Below the pieces are notes generated by a model, which was given only the letters and a program-made list of their open reading frames with translations, searched no databases and was not told where the DNA came from. Source: Anaerotruncus colihominis (GTDB lineage Bacteria > Bacillota > Clostridia > Oscillospirales > Ruminococcaceae). Taken from it: a DNA stretch of 64,000 nt. Numbering within the stretch: position 1 is the stretch's first letter; each line of letters opens with the position of its first letter. Below are positions 25,181-33,169 of this stretch, piece by piece. Where the stretch lies: assembly GCF_010206195.1 (NCBI RefSeq), contig NZ_VIQT01000009.1:535747-599746 (forward strand), in the 5' to 3' direction. The translations under genes and the position numbers were made by a program.

Positions 25181-26915
25181 AGGTTGCAGTCTCCTTTTCT
25201 TCATCAGATGGTTCGGTTTCCGGGGCGAACAGCGGTTCCCCCTGGAACTTCAGTTCAGGCTTTTCCTGATGGTGGATGTAGGGCGGCCCACCGCCGTCAA
25301 CGGTGTGACGGATGGCGGGGTGTTCGGTCAGCTCGTACTTCAGATCCATCACCGGCTTGGTGCCCCGGATGAACAGGATGGCGTAGCGGTTGTCCAGCCC
25401 ACGCACCTCATCTGGAGTCAACAATTCGCGGCCGCTCATTTGAAAATTGGTGGAGTACGATCCGGATTTGCCCTTGGTCTGACCGTGGGTGCGGGTGTCA
25501 ATCGTGGCTTTCCCAAGGGCCTCTGAGATGTACTTGTGGGTGGACGATTCGTTGCCGCCCAAGTACAGAATTGTGTCACTATTGCCCGGAATTGTCTCCC
25601 AACTATCCTTAAAAAGTTCCTTGATTTGTGCCATGTTCTGAATAATGGTGCTTGCCGAAATGTTGCGGGAGCGCATGGTGGCCAGCTCACGGGTGAAGCC
25701 TGGGAGGGGCATGGCGGCGAACTCATCCAATATAAAGTGGACGTGGCAGGGCAAGGCCCCATGGTGGATCTGGTCGGCGCTGTAGTAGAGGGCCTGGAAC
25801 GCCTGGGCGTAGAGCAGGCTCACTAAAAAGTTAAAGCTCTGGTCGTTGTCGGGTATGACGGCGTAGAGCGCGCACTTCTGCTCCCCCAGGGTGTAGAGGT
25901 CCATATCGTCCCTGTCGGTGATGGCCTTGATCTGAGGCAGGTTGAAGGGGGCCAGCCGGACGGCGGTGGACACGAGTATGCTTTTTGAGGTCTTGCCGGC
26001 AGCCATTTTGAAGACTTTGTACTGCCTCACCGCCACACTGTCCGGCTTCTCCCGCTCAATGGCCTGGAAGAGCAGATCCAGGGGCGAGACGTATTCCTCG
26101 TCCTCCTCCTTGACCTCGGCGTACTCCAGCACCCGCATCACCATGGAGAAGTTCTGTTCGTATTCCGGAGCCTCCTGCCACAGCATGAGGATGATGGCCT
26201 GGAGCAGAGCTGTCTCTGATTTCTCCCAAAACGGGTCGGAATTGTGACTGTTTTTAGGCGTAGTCGCTTGAATCAGGTTGTTTACCAGCCGGAGAGCGTC
26301 CTTTTCGTCCCGGATGTAGCGGAAGGGATTATAGCCGTCCGACTGCTCCAGGTTGACGAGGTTCAGCACCCGGATATCGTAGCCCTGGCTTTTCAAATAT
26401 CCACCCGTAGCCAGCAGGACTTCGGACTTGGGGTCCGTGATCACATAGTTGGTGTTGGCCTCCAGGATATTCGGCTTCACATAGGTTCTCGACTTGCCCG
26501 CACCGGAGCCGCCGATGACCAGCACGTTGAGGGAGCGGCGGTGCTTGTGGGTATCCAGCCCCAGGCGGACGTTTTTGGTCAGCAGCTTGTTCTGTTTCTG
26601 AGCGAACATAGCGTTGACCTGCCGGGGGGAGGCCCAGGCGGCGGAGCCGTGTTCCTCGCCGTCACGGGTTCGGCCCTGCTGGTCGGCGTAGAGGCATATC
26701 CCCATGATGTACGCCCCGGTGCAGACCAGGATGGTCACAAGGCTGTGATTCGTCCACTGGATGCGGAAGGGGTGTTCCATGGCCGCCGTCAGGTTGGCAA
26801 TGATGTCGGGCAGGCCACCGCCCAGGGACTGAGCCAGCAGCAGCGCCGCCCAGACCACGGGAATATAGAGAAATAGGTAAACGGCGAATTTACCCGTCCG
26901 GGATGGTTGATTCAG
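25119..26915 (-). CDS. VirD4-like coupling protein (TraG/TcpA type) with CTG start
   Basis: The frame opens at CTG (26915) with NQPSRTGKFAVYLFLY, seven bases after GGAGGTGA. The first GTG (26858) lacks a ribosome site and would cut off the first membrane helix. The 598-residue product has two N-terminal helices, Walker A GGSGAGKS (135-142), Walker B in HFILDEFAAMPL, and the RNISASTIIQNMAQ segment of the family. It docks the relaxase-DNA complex at the channel. The C-terminal tail is acidic (EEKETATYEDHEEVPEAH), which often provides relaxosome contact. Confidence 0.93.
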   Translation of the reverse strand: MNQPSRTGKFAVYLFLYIPVVWAALLLAQSLGGGLPDIIANLTAAMEHPFRIQWTNHSLVTILVCTGAYIMGICLYADQQGRTRDGEEHGSAAWASPRQVNAMFAQKQNKLLTKNVRLGLDTHKHRRSLNVLVIGGSGAGKSRTYVKPNILEANTNYVITDPKSEVLLATGGYLKSQGYDIRVLNLVNLEQSDGYNPFRYIRDEKDALRLVNNLIQATTPKNSHNSDPFWEKSETALLQAIILMLWQEAPEYEQNFSMVMRVLEYAEVKEEDEEYVSPLDLLFQAIEREKPDSVAVRQYKVFKMAAGKTSKSILVSTAVRLAPFNLPQIKAITDRDDMDLYTLGEQKCALYAVIPDNDQSFNFLVSLLYAQAFQALYYSADQIHHGALPCHVHFILDEFAAMPLPGFTRELATMRSRNISASTIIQNMAQIKELFKDSWETIPGNSDTILYLGGNESSTHKYISEALGKATIDTRTHGQTKGKSGSYSTNFQMSGRELLTPDEVRGLDNRYAILFIRGTKPVMDLKYELTEHPAIRHTVDGGGPPYIHHQEKPELKFQGEPLFAPETEPSDEEKETATYEDHEEVPEAHEHPGAPEED

Positions 26916-26930
26916 ATCTTCCTCACCTCC

Positions 26931-26979
26931 AAAAAATACAGCAGCCCGAAGAATCTGCGCCTTGACAGATCCTCCGGGC
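26931..26979 (-). terminator. Hairpin with T-run before the coupling-protein gene
   Basis: GCCCG and ATCTG segments pair with CAGAT and CGGGC across an internal bulge. On the minus strand TGCTGTATTTTTT follows and then GGAGG. It could attenuate transcription into the coupling-protein gene. Confidence 0.5.
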
Positions 26980-27078
26980 CTGTGTTACGATAGCTGCGGT
27001 ACTTCCCTGTGATCCTAACGCACGTTTTTATTGGGATTTTGATCCCTCTTGTGCTGTGACCGCAGGGGAGTATCTTTT

Positions 27079-27891
27079 TTATCTTGTTTTGGGCCTGTTT
27101 TTTGCAACAGTTTTTGCTTTTTCTCTGGCCGGAGCGGACGGTCTCCTCACCTGCGCCCGATGCGCCTCCAGACGCGCCGCAATGGAGGGACGCTCACTCG
27201 TCCCCCTCGAAGCGCCGCTCTCTTTGGGCATAGAGGAGTTGATTTTTGTAACGTGCGAGTCTCGTTCCGACCGAGAACCGTTTTTTCCCTTGTTCTCCTG
27301 ACGCTGGGCCACAGGGGCCTGCTGGCGGCCCTGGTCTGGGGACCGCTGGGATACCTCTTGCTGTGGCGGCGCTGGCCTTACAGTGGCCTCCTGGGGCCTG
27401 CGCTCCTGCCGCCTGACCTGCACCTGCTCCGGGGCATCACGTTCCGGGGCCTGCCGTTCATGAAATACCTCATACCCCCTCTGGAGCGGCTTGGCGGGCC
27501 TGCGCTCCGGCTCCGGGGGCAGGGTGTAGAGGATGCGCTCAAAAATGGCGTTGGCCCGTTCCAGTTCTGTCACCGGCAGGATCACGTCCAGCACCTTGCC
27601 CTTGTCATCCTTGTCTTTGATGACCGAGAACAACAGCTTGTGCTTTTTCGCCAGCTTTTTAAACTGCTTGTATTGCTCCGGCGTCATGGGGAACCGGCGC
27701 AGATCCCGCGTCTCCCGCAGCATCTTGCCCATGTTGACCTTGCCGGAGAGGACTTTGCGGTTACTGGCCAGCGCCATGGTCAGGGCCAGCAGGTTCTTCA
27801 GGGCCGAACCGGACAGCCGCACCATTACCTCCGTGCTGGAGAGCATCATGCGCACCATCTGGTCAGCGGCCTCACCGCCTCCTACGTTCAT
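27079..27891 (-). CDS. PcfB-like protein (DUF3801)
   Basis: ATG at 27891 follows AAGGAGGTGG. The N-terminal domain (about 1-130; EAADQMVRMMLSSTEVMVRL, PVTELERANAIFERI) matches PcfB/DUF3801, a relaxosome accessory protein that bridges relaxase and coupling protein. The C-terminal half is disordered and very basic with many Gln, Arg and Pro (RRQERRPQEATVRP), ending AKTVAKNRPKTR, fit for binding DNA. It overlaps the relaxase gene by 20 bases. Confidence 0.87.
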   Translation of the reverse strand: MNVGGGEAADQMVRMMLSSTEVMVRLSGSALKNLLALTMALASNRKVLSGKVNMGKMLRETRDLRRFPMTPEQYKQFKKLAKKHKLLFSVIKDKDDKGKVLDVILPVTELERANAIFERILYTLPPEPERRPAKPLQRGYEVFHERQAPERDAPEQVQVRRQERRPQEATVRPAPPQQEVSQRSPDQGRQQAPVAQRQENKGKNGSRSERDSHVTKINSSMPKESGASRGTSERPSIAARLEAHRAQVRRPSAPAREKAKTVAKNRPKTR

Positions 27892-29278
27892 CTCGTTCCA
27901 CCTCCTTGGTGTGTTCTTCGATTTTATTGATGTCATGTTCCATCTGGGGCAGCCGGTCTAAAATGTCACGGCAGAGGGCCAGCTTCTTCCGTTCCACCCG
28001 GATCTGCCGGTTGACCTCCGCCACCTGTTCATAAATTTCCGCCTTTTCCGCAGAGAGCCGTTCTCTGGGGATGCCGCACTGTTCCAGCACAGCCACCGCA
28101 TCCATGTACCGGGCGTACTCCGTCTCCATCCCGGACAGGCCGTCCTCGTAGAGCTGTTTGGCCTGGGCCAGAGCGGACACATCCGTCAAAGCGTTGTACA
28201 GCCTTTTCCGTTTCATTTTCCGCACATTGAGGATCGTGCGCTGCTTGGTCAGGGTGGCCAGCGCGTCCTCTGTGCGGGCCTGGAGCGCCGCCGCGTCCCC
28301 CTGGGTGGCGATACCGTTCTCCCGGAGGAAGTCAAACTGCTCCCGGTATCGCTCCGCCTGCATCACCTCCTGCCGGAGCTGGGGCGTCATCCGGGGCGGA
28401 TACCGCCGCTGCCCGATCTTGCCCAGGACGTAGAGGTAGTGGACGTACAGCGCCATAATTCCGGTATATTTCGGATATTTTTTGTAGGGCTTGTAGGCTG
28501 GCCGGTAAATGACGGCGGGCCTGCGTCCGGCCTCGATGTCCCCCAGACCGCTCTGGATGGCGGCCCGGATGCCCTCCTCGGTGAACAGCGGATTTTTCCG
28601 GCCTGGGTACATGAACCGATCCTGGCCACGCAGGCGGAAGCCCAGGCGGTTGCCGTGGCTGATCTCCCACCCCATGTGTTCCATGAGCATAAAGAAGTGG
28701 CCCAGGTCGTTGGCGTCCTCAATGGCCGTCCGCAGGTCCGCCTCCAGCATGGAGCGGAAGGTGGGCTGGCCCCTGGACTGTCGGAGCCATTCGATGTAGC
28801 TGACCGCCTTGCCAGAACTGCCCTCCATGATGATGGACAGCCCATGCTCCCGGCACAGCCGGTCCGAGGTGGCCCGGATCTGCTGGTAGTAGCTCTGGGT
28901 GTTGCTGTGGTACTTCTCGCCGGTGTCCGCGTTCACAGAGTTGAAAACCAGGTGGGCGTGGATATGCTCCCTGTCCACATGGACCCCGATCACCGTCTCG
29001 TACCCCGGCAGATGCTCTTTCGCAAACTCTGTGGCGATCTCCAGAGCCTGCTCCGGGGTGATCTCCCCAGGCTTGAAGGACTGGATGATGTGATAATACT
29101 GCACACCATCTTCCTTGCCGTAGGCCCGCTTGGTGTCCAGCATCTGGCGGCACTCCCGGCCTGGGTCGCAGTTCAGGTGGGCAGTGAGGACGCGCTCCTG
29201 GGTCTTGTCCCCGTTGAGGACGTAGTTGATGCCCACGTCCAGTCGGCCCTTCCGGGCCAGGATTTTTGTGATAGCCAT
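27872..29278 (-). CDS. Relaxase (MobA/VirD2-like, MOBP type)
   Basis: Protein of 468 residues. The metal-binding motif HIHAHLVF (His105, His107, His109) and an N-terminal motif with Tyr19 (GINYVLNGDKT) define a relaxase of the Tn1549 group; the second half is coiled coil ending in an Arg-rich tail (VERDERRRR). It nicks oriT, stays bound to the 5' end and pilots the strand through the channel. AGGA before ATG is a weak site, contrasting with the very strong sites of neighbouring non-ATG genes. MobC lies upstream, separated by a plus-strand cargo gene. Confidence 0.95.
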   Translation of the reverse strand: MAITKILARKGRLDVGINYVLNGDKTQERVLTAHLNCDPGRECRQMLDTKRAYGKEDGVQYYHIIQSFKPGEITPEQALEIATEFAKEHLPGYETVIGVHVDREHIHAHLVFNSVNADTGEKYHSNTQSYYQQIRATSDRLCREHGLSIIMEGSSGKAVSYIEWLRQSRGQPTFRSMLEADLRTAIEDANDLGHFFMLMEHMGWEISHGNRLGFRLRGQDRFMYPGRKNPLFTEEGIRAAIQSGLGDIEAGRRPAVIYRPAYKPYKKYPKYTGIMALYVHYLYVLGKIGQRRYPPRMTPQLRQEVMQAERYREQFDFLRENGIATQGDAAALQARTEDALATLTKQRTILNVRKMKRKRLYNALTDVSALAQAKQLYEDGLSGMETEYARYMDAVAVLEQCGIPRERLSAEKAEIYEQVAEVNRQIRVERKKLALCRDILDRLPQMEHDINKIEEHTKEVERDERRRR

Positions 29279-29292
29279 GTTCCTGACTCCTG

Positions 29293-29301
29293 TGGTATAA
29301 T
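29293..29301 (+). promoter_or_regulatory. Extended -10 promoter of the EamA gene
   Basis: TGGTATAAT is a perfect extended -10, 28 bases before the ATG; no convincing -35 is visible. It overlaps the 5' leader of the relaxase gene on the other strand. Confidence 0.6.
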
Positions 29302-29328
29302 GATCCCAATAAACTTTAGGAGAAAAAT

Positions 29329-29742
29329 ATGTGGTTTTTATTTGCGTTAGGCTCGTCCATATTTGCGGCGCTGACCTCGATTTTAGCCAAGATCGGCATT
29401 GAGGGGGTAAACTCCAACCTTGCGACAGCCATCCGCACCTTCGTTGTGCTGCTGATGTCCTGGGGGATGGTGTTCATCACGAACACGCAGGGCGGCATTG
29501 CGGAGATCAGCAGGCGGAGTTGGCTGTTCCTGATCCTGTCCGGTATTGCCACGGGAGCCTCTTGGCTGTGTTACTATAAGGCCCTGCAAATTGGTGAGGC
29601 ATCCAAGGTGATACCCATCGACAAGCTGAGTGTTGTGATTACCATGATCCTGGCGGCTGTCATTCTGCATGAGCAGTTCACGCCCAAGTCCATTTTGGGC
29701 TGTATCCTGATTGGGGCCGGAACGCTGTTGATGGTGCTGTAA
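29329..29742 (+). CDS. Half-size EamA/DMT transporter
   Basis: Protein of 137 residues with five membrane helices and one EamA repeat (LGSSIFAALTSILAKIGIEG, then DKLSVVITMILAAVILHEQF), typical of DMT-superfamily proteins, which act as dimers when half-size. AGGAG precedes the ATG. The gene lies on the plus strand between relaxase and MobC and stops two bases before the MobC stop, so it is cargo wedged into the mobilisation operon. The substrate is unknown. Confidence 0.82.
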   Translation: MWFLFALGSSIFAALTSILAKIGIEGVNSNLATAIRTFVVLLMSWGMVFITNTQGGIAEISRRSWLFLILSGIATGASWLCYYKALQIGEASKVIPIDKLSVVITMILAAVILHEQFTPKSILGCILIGAGTLLMVL

Positions 29743-29744
29743 CG

Positions 29745-30068
29745 CTATTTTTTAGCGATCTGATACATCAACTCGTAGACCTGATCCAGCAGGTATAGCC
29801 CCCGCTTGGCGTCCTCGGCCTTGGCAATCCCGGCGTTGACGCTGCGGGCGATCTGGTTAATATTGTTGCCGATGTGGTGGATCTCCGTCCGCAGCTCCTT
29901 GATCTCCTGGGAGGGGCGGGCGCGGACGGGCGTACCTTCGATCAGCCGGACGAGATAGGCCCTCCGGGAGAGGCCGCACTGCTTGGCCTGGGCTACCAGC
30001 CGCTGGTACTGCGCCGGCGTCAGTTCGATGTGGACATGATGCCGGCCACGCTTATCTGCTCTGCTCAT
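29745..30068 (-). CDS. MobC-like relaxosome protein
   Basis: ATG at 30068 follows AAGGAGG. The 107-residue protein has an N-terminal ribbon-helix-helix (HHVHIELTPAQYQRLVAQAK, LSRRAYLVRLIEG) and the conserved MobC core (HIGNNINQIARSVN). It helps melt and recognise oriT for the relaxase. Its start overlaps the end of the PP-loop gene upstream. Confidence 0.92.
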   Translation of the reverse strand: MSRADKRGRHHVHIELTPAQYQRLVAQAKQCGLSRRAYLVRLIEGTPVRARPSQEIKELRTEIHHIGNNINQIARSVNAGIAKAEDAKRGLYLLDQVYELMYQIAKK

Positions 30069-30837
30069 GCCGCCTCCTTTTTCCCTTGGGAGAGCTGCCG
30101 CTGTTCTCCGCCTGAATTTCCTGTTCAAACACTTTTTCCAAATCAAACACATTGCCATAAGGGACGCCCTTCCGGCTGTAGGGCTTCATAGGCATGGGGA
30201 TCTGGGCCTGCAGCCCCTTCAGCTTCTCCCAATATTGAGGCAAAAACTGATAAATATTTTTCAGTTCCTTCCGGTTCTTATTTTTACAGCACCAGCAGGA
30301 CACCCTGTCCAGGATGTCATACAGCCGGACACCATTCTCCTCCCAGAAAAATCCCCGCTCATAGCAGAATGCCAGACAGTCCGCCTCCGTCATCCCCGCA
30401 TCGGCCAGGGGCGAACACTTGGGGGCCTCCAGCCGTTCCAACCGTTCCGGCTCGTCCGCGGCGATGCCCACATAGTGGACGTCTGCGTCCAGGGCTACAC
30501 CGTCCAGGGTGCGGGTCTTGAGCTTGGTTCCCCAGCGGCAGGGGCCGCCGCACCAGCCGTAGCCCAGATGGAAGCCGTTCTTTTTGGAGTCAACTGGCCT
30601 GTCCAGCATATTGTATAAAAACGGGACACCCGGCTTCACCTCAGTGAACCGGATGCCCCTCTGCTCCAAGACCGGCTTGATCCGGTCCCGGATATGATAA
30701 ATGCAGTCAAATTCCATTTCCGAATTGTAAAAAATCACTTCGTCCAATGGCATTTTCTTTTCCAGTAACAGCAGTAACATGGCTAACGAGTCCTTGCCGA
30801 AGCTCACGCTGGCGTAAAATGCCACTCTGCGTTTCAC
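30052..30837 (-). CDS. PAPS-reductase-like PP-loop protein (first of two)
   Basis: GTG at 30837 is chosen because it gives KRRVAFYASVSFGKDSLAML, the standard opening of the family; the ribosome site (AAGGGAG) is close. The PP-loop is SFGKDS. Cysteine pairs GWCGGPC and SCWCCKNK probably bind metal. Such enzymes form adenylates or transfer sulfur (PAPS reductase, DndC and tRNA thiolation relatives). Those in phages and ICEs have no proven reaction. A paralogue lies at 37407-38162. The C-terminus is a basic tail (GKRRRHEQSR). Confidence 0.8.
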   Translation of the reverse strand: MKRRVAFYASVSFGKDSLAMLLLLLEKKMPLDEVIFYNSEMEFDCIYHIRDRIKPVLEQRGIRFTEVKPGVPFLYNMLDRPVDSKKNGFHLGYGWCGGPCRWGTKLKTRTLDGVALDADVHYVGIAADEPERLERLEAPKCSPLADAGMTEADCLAFCYERGFFWEENGVRLYDILDRVSCWCCKNKNRKELKNIYQFLPQYWEKLKGLQAQIPMPMKPYSRKGVPYGNVFDLEKVFEQEIQAENSGSSPKGKRRRHEQSR

Positions 30838-30944
30838 GCTCCCTTCTGCGGCTCCGCCGTCGATCTTCCGCCCGCAGGCGGCATAGGGGACAGGGGGATG
30901 TTCCCCCTGCAAGCGCGCAAAATGTACATTTGCGCTATGCTTGC

Positions 30945-30996
30945 GCCCTCACCGCCCAGGGGGCGGTGAGGGCCTTGGCCCCGCCGCTGGCGGGGC
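30945..30996. repeat. Two adjacent GC-rich inverted repeats
   Basis: GCCCTCACCGCCC/GGGCGGTGAGGGC (30945-30973) and GCCCCGCC/GGCGGGGC (30978-30996) lie in the gap between the PP-loop gene and the next gene, beside a shorter imperfect palindrome at 30911-30935. They could be an oriT, a protein-binding array or transcript ends. Confidence 0.7.
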
Positions 30997-31061
30997 TGCG
31001 TTCCAAGCGGTAGATTGATTGGAATGGGCGGGCGGAGCCCGCTCTCTTGAAGGGAAACTCA

Positions 31062-31457
31062 TTACCGCTCCCGCTGGCTCCGGGGCTGCCGGAGCTTCAG
31101 GTCGTAGTGGTCTACCGGCACATCACGCAGATCCAGGCTCCGCTTTTCGGGGACATAGCACGAATACCGGGCGTAGTTGTAGCCTTGGCAGTCCACCAGG
31201 ATACCGTCCCTGCGGCCCCTGGTGGTCACCAGCAGGCAGCGGGTCACTCCTTTGTCGTAGCCAGTCAGGTGCTTATTGGGGATGAGGAAGGGCATATCCC
31301 GCAGCAAATTGGCGGAAAAATTCTGAAACTGCTGGCCGGTCAACTGGAGGATCTTGACCACCTCCACCAGGATGAGCTGGGCGGTCTTAACCTCCACCAG
31401 CTCCTGGGCGTGGCTGGCTTTGAAGAAGAAACAGCCGCAGATCGTAGATTTTGGCAA
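31062..31457 (-). CDS. Hypothetical protein with basic C-terminus, 131 aa
   Basis: TTG at 31457 follows GGAGGTGG by four bases and yields PKSTICGCFFFKASHAQELV; no ATG is nearby. The sequence looks like a small alpha/beta domain (TAQLILVEVVKILQLTGQQF, VTRCLLVTTRGRRDGILVDC) and ends in QPRSQRER. I recognise no family. It follows the VapD-like gene after a terminator-like hairpin. Confidence 0.65.
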   Translation of the reverse strand: MPKSTICGCFFFKASHAQELVEVKTAQLILVEVVKILQLTGQQFQNFSANLLRDMPFLIPNKHLTGYDKGVTRCLLVTTRGRRDGILVDCQGYNYARYSCYVPEKRSLDLRDVPVDHYDLKLRQPRSQRER

Positions 31458-31500
31458 CTTCCCACCTCCTGTTGGGTGTAATAGATTCACCCAGATTTCT

Positions 31501-31535
31501 GTAAAAAAGAGAAGCAAGGTGAATTGTATTCACCC
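31501..31535 (-). terminator. Terminator after the VapD-like gene
   Basis: GGTGAAT/ATTCACC stem (31519-31535) is followed on the minus strand by TTGCTTCTCTTTTTT. Confidence 0.7.
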
Positions 31536-31541
31536 TGCCGT

Positions 31542-31940
31542 CTATCGTTCCTGCATTGCTTTTCTGTTTTTCTGCCGTCCCCGCCGAACAGGCGGCGGCA
31601 GGAGTTCAGTGGGCGGCGTATGGTCGCGCAGCAGGCCCAGGAGGCTGTGCCGCGCCCCGATGTTTGTTGCCGTGATTTCCCTGACGCAGTGCCGCAGCCA
31701 GGGAAGCTGTTCCGCCATCTTCTGGGTCAGGAGGGCAACGTCCAGTGCAGTCAGCTTCTCCGTGGAGACATACACGGAATACTGTCGCCGCTCAAAGCCG
31801 TTGGTCTCCATGAACCGCTGGATATCCTTGTAGGCCCGCTTGAAAAACTGCGGGTCCCGGCCCGTCTCCTTGCGGGGATAGTGCTGTCTCAGCGCCTCCT
31901 GGCTCAGATCGAAGGTGATTTCTTTCCGGCTCATCCCCAT
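31542..31940 (-). CDS. VapD-like protein (Cas2-fold)
   Basis: Starting at 31940 the 132-residue protein reads ITFDLSQEALRQHY, then FKRAYKDIQRFMETNGFERR and QYSVYVS, then LPWLRHCVREITATNI: the segments of the VapD family, ferredoxin-like ribonucleases related to Cas2. The N-terminal acidic residue (TFDLS) equivalent to the catalytic Asp is present. The start lies one base after the upstream stop. It carries a basic tail (RRGRQKNRKAMQER) that other VapD proteins lack. It may be a toxin half or an RNA-processing factor; no obvious antitoxin is known for this one. Confidence 0.7.
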   Translation of the reverse strand: MGMSRKEITFDLSQEALRQHYPRKETGRDPQFFKRAYKDIQRFMETNGFERRQYSVYVSTEKLTALDVALLTQKMAEQLPWLRHCVREITATNIGARHSLLGLLRDHTPPTELLPPPVRRGRQKNRKAMQER

Positions 31941-31941
31941 G

Positions 31942-32244
31942 TTACACAGCACCCCGTGCCTTTCCGGCCTGGGCGAGTACGTCCTCCTCGCCGTCCTCAT
32001 CCTGCCAGACGCAGGCGGTGGCGCAGGCCATGAACCAGTCCGAGCGCAGCAGAGACAGGATAATATCCCACATACACGCGAAGTCATCGCCGTGGCCCTT
32101 GTCCTGGAAGGACAGGGGGTCACCCTCGGAGACACAGGGCAGGCTGTGGGCGGCGAACAGGCTTTTTACCGTCCGGTGAACATCCTCCAGCGTGTGGCCT
32201 CGCCGCTCTACGGCGGCTTTGTCAAAGGAAAATTTCACTTTCAT
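31942..32244 (-). CDS. Hypothetical protein upstream of the VapD-like gene, 100 aa
   Basis: GGAGG precedes the ATG by nine bases. The protein (MKVKFSFDKAAVERRGHTLE ... DDFACMWDIILSLLRSDWFM) is acidic at its end, contrasting with the basic VapD-like product translated right after it. The pair could therefore be a toxin-antitoxin-like unit, but this is only a reading of the context. I recognise no family. Confidence 0.65.
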   Translation of the reverse strand: MKVKFSFDKAAVERRGHTLEDVHRTVKSLFAAHSLPCVSEGDPLSFQDKGHGDDFACMWDIILSLLRSDWFMACATACVWQDEDGEEDVLAQAGKARGAV

Positions 32245-32329
32245 TTTGCGACACCTCCTGTTGTTTGGTAGCCCACATCATACCGCACCTTTTTGACAAT
32301 ATCCAGATGAATCGGCAGACAGTTATCGG

Positions 32330-33169
32330 TCACGCCGCCTGGGCCAGCTCCTGGGCGATCCGCTCTCTGGCGAGGCGGGCGTACTCGTCTGTCACCTCAA
32401 TGCCGGTGGCGGTGTAGCCCTCCAGCACAGCGGCCAGGATAGTGGTACCGGACCCGGCGAAGGGGTCCAGGATGCGGCCACCCGGCTCGGTGATCCTCAC
32501 GATGTCCCGCATGAGCTGGAGGGGCTTTTCCGTCAGGTGGATGCGGTTCTGGGGGTTGCCATACTTGAACACCCCCGGCAGGCAGGGGACGGGGCGGTTG
32601 ATGGGCATATCGCCGTTGGACCCCCAGACGATGTACTCGGCCTGCTGGCGGAAGCGGCCCTTCTGGGGGCGGGAGTTGCCCTTGTCCCAGACAGCGGTGC
32701 CGCGCCAGATCCAGCCCGCCCACTGGAGGGCGTCCGAGGCGGCGGGGAGCTGCCGCCAGTCAATGAACATACACACCGGCGCTCCGGGCTTGCACAGCTT
32801 CCGGGCGTCCGCCAACCACTCCGCCGCCCAGCGGGTCCAGGAGCGCTGGTCCTTGGCGTCCCCCTCGAAGGGCGGAGGCGCGTGGTTCCCCATGCTGGAA
32901 TACTTCTTGGCGGTGGACTTGTTCTTCTCCGCCTGGGTGCGGCCTCCGGAGGCGTAGGGCGGATCGGTGATGACGGCGTCGAAGATTCCGGGGGAGAAGC
33001 CCCCCAGCAGCTTCAGGGCATCGCCCTGGATGATCTCCCACGTCGGCACAAGCTTCGTATCGGTCGTTTCCACCTTGCGGTGAAAAGCTCCCTCACTCCG
33101 CTGCGCCTCCTTTCCCATTGCGACTCGCTCCGCTGGACTCGCAATGGGGGCCCAATTATTATCGCTCAT
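32330..33169 (-). CDS. DNA methyltransferase (DPPY type, beta class)
   Basis: Motif IV TDPPYASGG is at about residue 71 and the SAM-binding motif I DPFAGSGTT near the C-terminus, the order of beta-class enzymes; DPPY suggests N6-adenine. No endonuclease lies near it. The first 25 residues (APIASPAERVAMGKEAQRSE) are encoded by a palindromic repeat also found at 60852-60911 and are not part of the methylase fold. The gene overlaps the preceding one by 11 bases. Confidence 0.9.
   Translation of the reverse strand: MSDNNWAPIASPAERVAMGKEAQRSEGAFHRKVETTDTKLVPTWEIIQGDALKLLGGFSPGIFDAVITDPPYASGGRTQAEKNKSTAKKYSSMGNHAPPPFEGDAKDQRSWTRWAAEWLADARKLCKPGAPVCMFIDWRQLPAASDALQWAGWIWRGTAVWDKGNSRPQKGRFRQQAEYIVWGSNGDMPINRPVPCLPGVFKYGNPQNRIHLTEKPLQLMRDIVRITEPGGRILDPFAGSGTTILAAVLEGYTATGIEVTDEYARLARERIAQELAQAA
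33092..33153. repeat. Palindromic repeat copy A, inside the methylase gene
   Basis: A stem CCCATTGCGA/TCGCAATGGG (33114-33123 with 33139-33148) encloses a 15-base loop related to that of copy B at 60852-60911, preceded by the shared segment CTCACTCCGCTGC and a CTCC-rich spacer. The stem sequences of the two copies differ but stay complementary. It is translated as part of the methylase N-terminus. Confidence 0.7.
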
